A stretch of 8,441 bases of DNA from Eubacteriales Family XIII. Incertae Sedis bacterium. GTDB lineage: Bacteria; Bacillota; Clostridia; Peptostreptococcales; Anaerovoracaceae. A model generated the notes under the pieces. That model worked only from the letters and a program-made list of their open reading frames with translations. It had not been told where the DNA came from and did not search any database. The first letter of the stretch is position 1. Each line of letters opens with the position of its first letter. Positions 5,075 through 8,441 of the stretch are shown here, piece by piece. The position numbers and the translations under genes were made by a program. The stretch lies in contig JAISML010000061.1 of assembly GCA_031276775.1 (NCBI GenBank), positions 1 to 8,441 on the forward strand, written 5' to 3'.

Positions 5075-6358
5075 GTGATTGCGACGAACAGAAAGCTTGT
5101 TGGTATTTCAAGGGGTTCCGGCGCGGGCAGATCTGAAACCCGACGGCGCGGGCAAAGCGCGAACCCGGGCTTCCCGAAAACGCGCATGATCGCAATCGTG
5201 CTGTCGATCGCGGCGCTCAGCGGTTGCACCGCATACAACAATTTTGTCGACGCCTTTTTCAAAGGGGATGAGGAAACGATCCGGATCGGCGTATTTGAAC
5301 CGCTTTCCGGTGCGTACGCGAAATACGGCGCGCCGGAACGGACAGGGATAGAACTCGCGCACGCACTCTATCCCGACGTGGACGGCAAAGCGGTGCAATT
5401 GGTGCTTGCCGACAACGAATCCAACCTCCGGCAGGCGCGCGAAGCGGCTCAAAAGCTGATCGAAGCGGACATTTCCGTGGTGTTGGGCAGCTACGACAGC
5501 ACACTCTCCATCGCCGGCGGCGAAGTGTTTCAGGAGTCCGGCGTCCCGGCCATCGCCATCACCAACACCAACCCCGTCGTCACGGACGCGTTTGACGTCT
5601 ATTGCCGCGTCTGCCCGGTGGAATCCGAACAGGGCTTTGCGGCGGCGGCTTACGCCGCGGACAATCTGCGGACAAAGAAAGCTGCCGTGCTGAAAGAACG
5701 GGACAACGATTTCGCGGTCACGCTGACGAAAAATTTCAGCGAATCCTTTGCGGAGAAATCAGGCGCGGGCGACGCCGGCATCCTGACAGTGGAATATGAC
5801 GGCGGTCAGACGGACTTTGCGGAACAGTTGAAAGCCATTGAAAAATTCGGCGCGAAAGTCGTGTTTTTCCCGGGGGCGTGGGACGCGGGCGTCCGCGCGA
5901 TGACGGAAGCCGGCCGCACGGGGTTTTCGATGCACTTCCTCGGAACGGATGAATGGCGGACGGACGGAATGCTGACCGGCTATAAAAGCGGAGCAATGCC
6001 GTCCATGGCTTTCACGGCGTACTACAGCGAAAACGCGGACATGACAGAGATGTCGTCCGTATTTCTCAAAGCGTACAGAGGGAAATTCGGTGCGGACGCC
6101 GTACCGGATCCTGCGGCGGCCCTGGCGTTTGACGCCTATCTCATCGCGTTGGAAAGCATACGCGCGGCGGGTTCCCCCGCGGATCGCAAAGCGATCCTGA
6201 CCGCCCTCCGAGGCACCAAAGCGTTTCCGGGCGCCTCCGGGGAGATTACGTTTGACGAAAACGGAAACCCGATCAAACCCATTACGATTATCACCGTTTC
6301 AGACGGAAAATTTATTTCCATCGACACGGTCAGCCCTGAAAAAAAGAAAGGAAAGTGA
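5075..6358 (+). CDS. Branched-chain amino acid-type ABC transporter substrate-binding lipoprotein (Peripla_BP_6, LivJ/K-like)
   Basis: This is a 427-aa extracellular solute-binding lipoprotein. The lipobox LSGC ends a hydrophobic stretch (MIAIVLSIAALSGC), with Cys51 as the expected lipidated first residue of the mature protein. The mature part begins IRIGVFEPLSGAYAKYGAPERTGIEL, the classic LivJ/K opening. It continues with VLGSYDSTLSIAGGEVFQESGVPAIAITNTNP, a typical ligand-binding hinge segment, then VVFFPGAWDAG, and ends in the FPGASGEITFDENGNP motif common to this family. The ligand is an amino acid or similar small molecule; specificity cannot be read. No permease or ATPase genes (LivHMGF) are in the window. 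The start is uncertain: ATG 5186 gives a signal peptide without basic residues, TTG 4967 adds an implausible Arg/Lys-rich head, and GTG 5075 has AGGCGG seven bases upstream. The NifU-domain gene begins two bases after the stop, so an operon is likely. Confidence 0.9.
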   Translation: MIATNRKLVGISRGSGAGRSETRRRGQSANPGFPKTRMIAIVLSIAALSGCTAYNNFVDAFFKGDEETIRIGVFEPLSGAYAKYGAPERTGIELAHALYPDVDGKAVQLVLADNESNLRQAREAAQKLIEADISVVLGSYDSTLSIAGGEVFQESGVPAIAITNTNPVVTDAFDVYCRVCPVESEQGFAAAAYAADNLRTKKAAVLKERDNDFAVTLTKNFSESFAEKSGAGDAGILTVEYDGGQTDFAEQLKAIEKFGAKVVFFPGAWDAGVRAMTEAGRTGFSMHFLGTDEWRTDGMLTGYKSGAMPSMAFTAYYSENADMTEMSSVFLKAYRGKFGADAVPDPAAALAFDAYLIALESIRAAGSPADRKAILTALRGTKAFPGASGEITFDENGNPIKPITIITVSDGKFISIDTVSPEKKKGK

Positions 6359-6359
6359 C

Positions 6360-6584
6360 ATGGAACAGAACATCAAAGACGCATTGGAGAAGATCAGACC
6401 CTACCTGCAAAGGGACGGCGGGGATGTGGAGTTCGTCGATTATACAGAGGACAAGACTGTCCGGATCCGTCTGCTCGGACATTGCGCGGGATGCCCCCAC
6501 GCGCAGGCGACCATCAAAGGCGGCATCGAGCGTCTGCTCAAAGAAGCCTATCCCGAAATAGGGTGCGTCGAAGCGGTCGGTTGA
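6360..6584 (+). CDS. NifU C-terminal domain protein, Fe-S cluster scaffold
   Basis: This 74-aa protein is a stand-alone NifU C-terminal domain, which binds or carries a [4Fe-4S] cluster in iron-sulfur protein maturation. The family core is present: IRPYLQRDGGDVEFVDY (12-28), VRIRLLGHCAGCP with the cluster-ligating CxxC at Cys42 and Cys45, and IKGGIERLLKEAYPEI (52-67). Short free-standing versions are common in anaerobic Firmicutes. The start is set by AAGGA seven bases before ATG 6360, just after the binding-protein stop. The open frame continues upstream inside that gene, but the conserved fold begins at this Met. Cotranscription with a transporter component and a dipeptidase says little about its target; it may simply be a housekeeping gene carried in the operon. 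Confidence 0.95.
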   Translation: MEQNIKDALEKIRPYLQRDGGDVEFVDYTEDKTVRIRLLGHCAGCPHAQATIKGGIERLLKEAYPEIGCVEAVG

Positions 6585-6660
6585 GCGAAAGCCATACCGA
6601 ACCGCAGCGCCCGATCCGAAACCGGGCAATTGCCGCGTTGCGGGGAAATGGGGAACTGCG

Positions 6661-8112
6661 ATGAGATACAATTACCACCAACTCATTGAAGATCGGAGAG
6701 ATGGCATCGTCGCCATGCTCCGGGAGTTGATCGCCATCAAAAGTGTGCAGGGAGCGCCGTCGGACGGAAAACCTTTCGGAACGGGGATTCACGACGCCTA
6801 CGTTTACATGCTGGAGCGGGGCAAAGCGGACGGTTTTGAAATCGCGGACGCCGACGGTTTTGGCGGCCACATCGAATGGCGGGGCGCCGGGACGGACGAA
6901 AACGGTCAAGCCTCCGCGCCGCCGGACGGGGTTCTGGGGATTCCCGTCCATTTGGACGTCGTGCCGGCGGGCAACGATTGGTCCCGCGATCCGTTCGGCG
7001 GGGAGATCGCGGACGGGAAGATCTACGGACGGGGTTCCACCGACAACAAGGACTCCGTCGCCTCCGTTTACTGCGCGATGAAAGCCCTGAAAGACAGCGG
7101 ATTCATCCCCCGGAAAACAGTGCGTCTGATCTTGGGGCTCGACGAGGAGACGGACTGGATCGGGATGAGGAAATATTTGGAAGTCACGGACGCGCCCGAT
7201 TTTGGTTTCGCACCGGACGCGGAATTCCCCGCGATCAACGGGGAAAAAGGCATCATCGACTTTGAATTGGCGAAGAAGTTGCGAAAAACCAACGAAAAGG
7301 GTCTTGCGTTGCGCAGCATTTCCGGCGGCAACGCGGCAAACATGGTGCCCGACTACGCCAGATCCATCGTCGTGAACGAGATCGACCGGGATTATGACGC
7401 GATCAAAGAGAGCATTGCCGCGTTCAGAGCGCGAACGGGGCATAAGCTGCACGGCAAGGGCGTCGGGCAGGCGTTTGAAATTTCCGCGCACGGTCTTTCC
7501 GCGCACGGCGCCGTCCCGGAAGAAGGCGTCAACGCCATTTCAATTCTATTGGAGTTTTTGGACGAAGTTGGGATCGCAAACGAAAGCGTCCGCGATTTTA
7601 TCAGCTTTTACCGGGAGCGCCTAAGCTTTGAAACGGACGGCGCGCGCATGGGCGTCGGGTTCAGCGACGGACCTTCGGGCAAGCTCACTTTGAACGTCGG
7701 CAAGATCCGCATGGACGCGGAGGCCGTCATTCTGACCGTCAACGCGCGTTATCCCGTCACAATGCGCGAGGATGAGATATATGAGGCGATGTTGCCGCTC
7801 ATTCACAGGCACGATCTTGGGATCGTCAAATTAAGTTCCAAACCGCCCATCTACTTCCCCGCGGACGATCCGTTCATCGAAACGCTCCTGTCGGTCTATC
7901 GGGCGAACACGGGCGACACGGAGAGCAAACCCTTGGTCATCGGAGGCGGAACCTACGCAAGAGCCATCCCAAACGCGGTTGCTTTCGGTTCCAAGCTTCC
8001 CGGGAGGCCGGCCGTCATGCACCAAAAGGATGAATGCGTCGCCATCGGGGATCTCATGACGGCGGCGCACATTTACGCGGACGCCATTTACAAATTGACA
8101 GGAGGCGTCTGA
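6661..8112 (+). CDS. pepV: M20 family dipeptidase, PepV-like
   Basis: This 483-aa cytoplasmic di-zinc metallopeptidase probably cleaves dipeptides with broad specificity. All catalytic elements are visible: GIPVHLDVVPAGNDW with metal ligand His97; GRGSTDNKD with bridging Asp128 (123-131); DEETDW with general base Glu162 and metal ligand Glu163; FAPDAEFP with Asp186; and MHQKDE with His454 near the C-terminus. The lid carries ISAHGLSAHGAVPEEGVNA (274-292), and GGGTYARA (428-435) matches the PepV substrate-binding segment. Length is in the usual PepV range (about 470 aa). GGGGA seven bases before ATG 6661 acts as Shine-Dalgarno. The gene follows NifU by 76 bp with no promoter that I can see, so cotranscription is likely. 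It would complete a peptide and amino acid utilisation set with the upstream binding protein (inference). Related carnosinases share the motifs, so substrate range is unproven. Confidence 0.95.
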   Translation: MRYNYHQLIEDRRDGIVAMLRELIAIKSVQGAPSDGKPFGTGIHDAYVYMLERGKADGFEIADADGFGGHIEWRGAGTDENGQASAPPDGVLGIPVHLDVVPAGNDWSRDPFGGEIADGKIYGRGSTDNKDSVASVYCAMKALKDSGFIPRKTVRLILGLDEETDWIGMRKYLEVTDAPDFGFAPDAEFPAINGEKGIIDFELAKKLRKTNEKGLALRSISGGNAANMVPDYARSIVVNEIDRDYDAIKESIAAFRARTGHKLHGKGVGQAFEISAHGLSAHGAVPEEGVNAISILLEFLDEVGIANESVRDFISFYRERLSFETDGARMGVGFSDGPSGKLTLNVGKIRMDAEAVILTVNARYPVTMREDEIYEAMLPLIHRHDLGIVKLSSKPPIYFPADDPFIETLLSVYRANTGDTESKPLVIGGGTYARAIPNAVAFGSKLPGRPAVMHQKDECVAIGDLMTAAHIYADAIYKLTGGV

Positions 8113-8123
8113 CGTACTATAAT
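8095..8123 (+). promoter_or_regulatory. Perfect consensus sigma-70 promoter for the riboflavin transcription unit
   Basis: TTGACA (8095-8100), exactly 17 nt and TATAAT (8118-8123) match the sigma-70 consensus at all twelve positions. The -35 lies within the last codons of the dipeptidase gene. Transcription should start near 8130, about 20 nt before the riboswitch P1 helix. Such a strong constitutive promoter fits control being exerted downstream by the riboswitch. Confidence 0.9.
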
Positions 8124-8149
8124 ATAAAAACCGGCATGACCGGGAAATA

Positions 8150-8428
8150 TTGTTTCGGGGCGGGGTGAGATTCCCCACCGGCGGTGAAGGGCAGGAATCG
8201 GGGAAACCCGCATCCGTGCCACAAGTCCGCGAGCCGAACGCACGGAAACGGAGCGCGAGGCAGAATCGGTAATTTCAAATTCCTTTGACAGCCCGGCCGC
8301 AAGCCGCGGCGCAACAAAGAATCTGTCGAAGATTTGAGATGAATCCGGTACCGACGGTAATGGTTCAACCGTGTTGCGCGTATGCAAATCGCGTTGCGGC
8401 CGATCCTGAGTCCGGATGGAAGAAACGG
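8150..8428 (+). ncRNA. FMN riboswitch (RFN element), enlarged
   Basis: The aptamer senses flavin mononucleotide and controls a downstream riboflavin gene lying beyond the window. Conserved blocks: P1 GTTTC (8152-8156) with GAAAC (8422-8426); GGGGC (8157-8161); P2 GGGG..CCCC (8162-8176); CCGGCGGTGA (8178-8187); AGTCCGCGAGCC (8224-8235); GGCAGAAT (8259-8266); and the 3' block GTCCGGATGGAAGAA (8410-8424). P3 carries an added hairpin (GGCAGGA with TCCgTGCC, inner CGGG-GAAA-CCCG, 8190-8220). At ~279 nt it is about twice the size of common examples, mainly through an extended P6 region (8287-8412) containing a long helix. Which segment forms P5/P6 is ambiguous. The expression platform (terminator or Shine-Dalgarno sequestration) is cut off by the window end. 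Confidence 0.92.
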
Positions 8429-8441
8429 GCATTCTTATTCG

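Noticed and set aside
6585..6660. Internal promoter or small gene between NifU and the dipeptidase
   Set aside because: Only a Shine-Dalgarno-like GGGGA before the ATG is visible; an out-of-frame ATG at 6648 opens no meaningful frame.

Overview
The window looks like a GC-rich (high-50s % by eye) anaerobic bacterium with amino-acid-fermenting habits. The best guess is a high-GC Clostridia-type Firmicute, with Synergistota as an alternative. The basis is a sigma-54 activator carrying a lysine-fermentation dehydrogenase-like domain, an AraC regulator with a GH39-type tail, a stand-alone NifU C-terminal domain, a PepV-type dipeptidase and an FMN riboswitch. The taxonomic call is inference; there is no rRNA or other marker to settle it.

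Layout. Positions 1-142 are homopolymer-rich and look like a poor-quality contig end. On the minus strand, a pseudouridine synthase (3005 to 2301) is followed after 34 bp by a 707-aa sigma-54-dependent regulator (2266 to 143). They are probably cotranscribed, with an 8-bp hairpin at the junction. A 253-bp divergent intergenic region (3006-3258) separates them from a plus-strand AraC-type regulator (3259-4908). Both promoters in this region place the predicted transcription start at, or one base before, the ATG, so both mRNAs may be leaderless. The region also holds inverted and repeated AAACCGG-type motifs.

After a promoter at 4912-4940 comes a probable operon: a LivJ/K-like substrate-binding lipoprotein (about 5075-6358), a 74-aa NifU-domain protein (6360-6584) and an M20 PepV-like dipeptidase (6661-8112). 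A consensus sigma-70 promoter (TTGACA, 17 nt, TATAAT) overlaps the end of the dipeptidase gene. It drives an unusually large FMN riboswitch (about 8150-8428), so a riboflavin biosynthesis or uptake gene should lie just past the window.

How the parts may fit together (inference): peptides and amino acids are captured and cleaved by the binding protein and dipeptidase. The sigma-54 regulator probably senses a lysine-fermentation intermediate through a 3,5-diaminohexanoate-dehydrogenase-like domain whose nucleotide-binding glycine motif is eroded. That enzyme-turned-sensor is the strongest candidate for an under-described system here. The second is the FMN riboswitch, with a 21-bp discontinuous long-range helix and two competing P5/P6-like segments.
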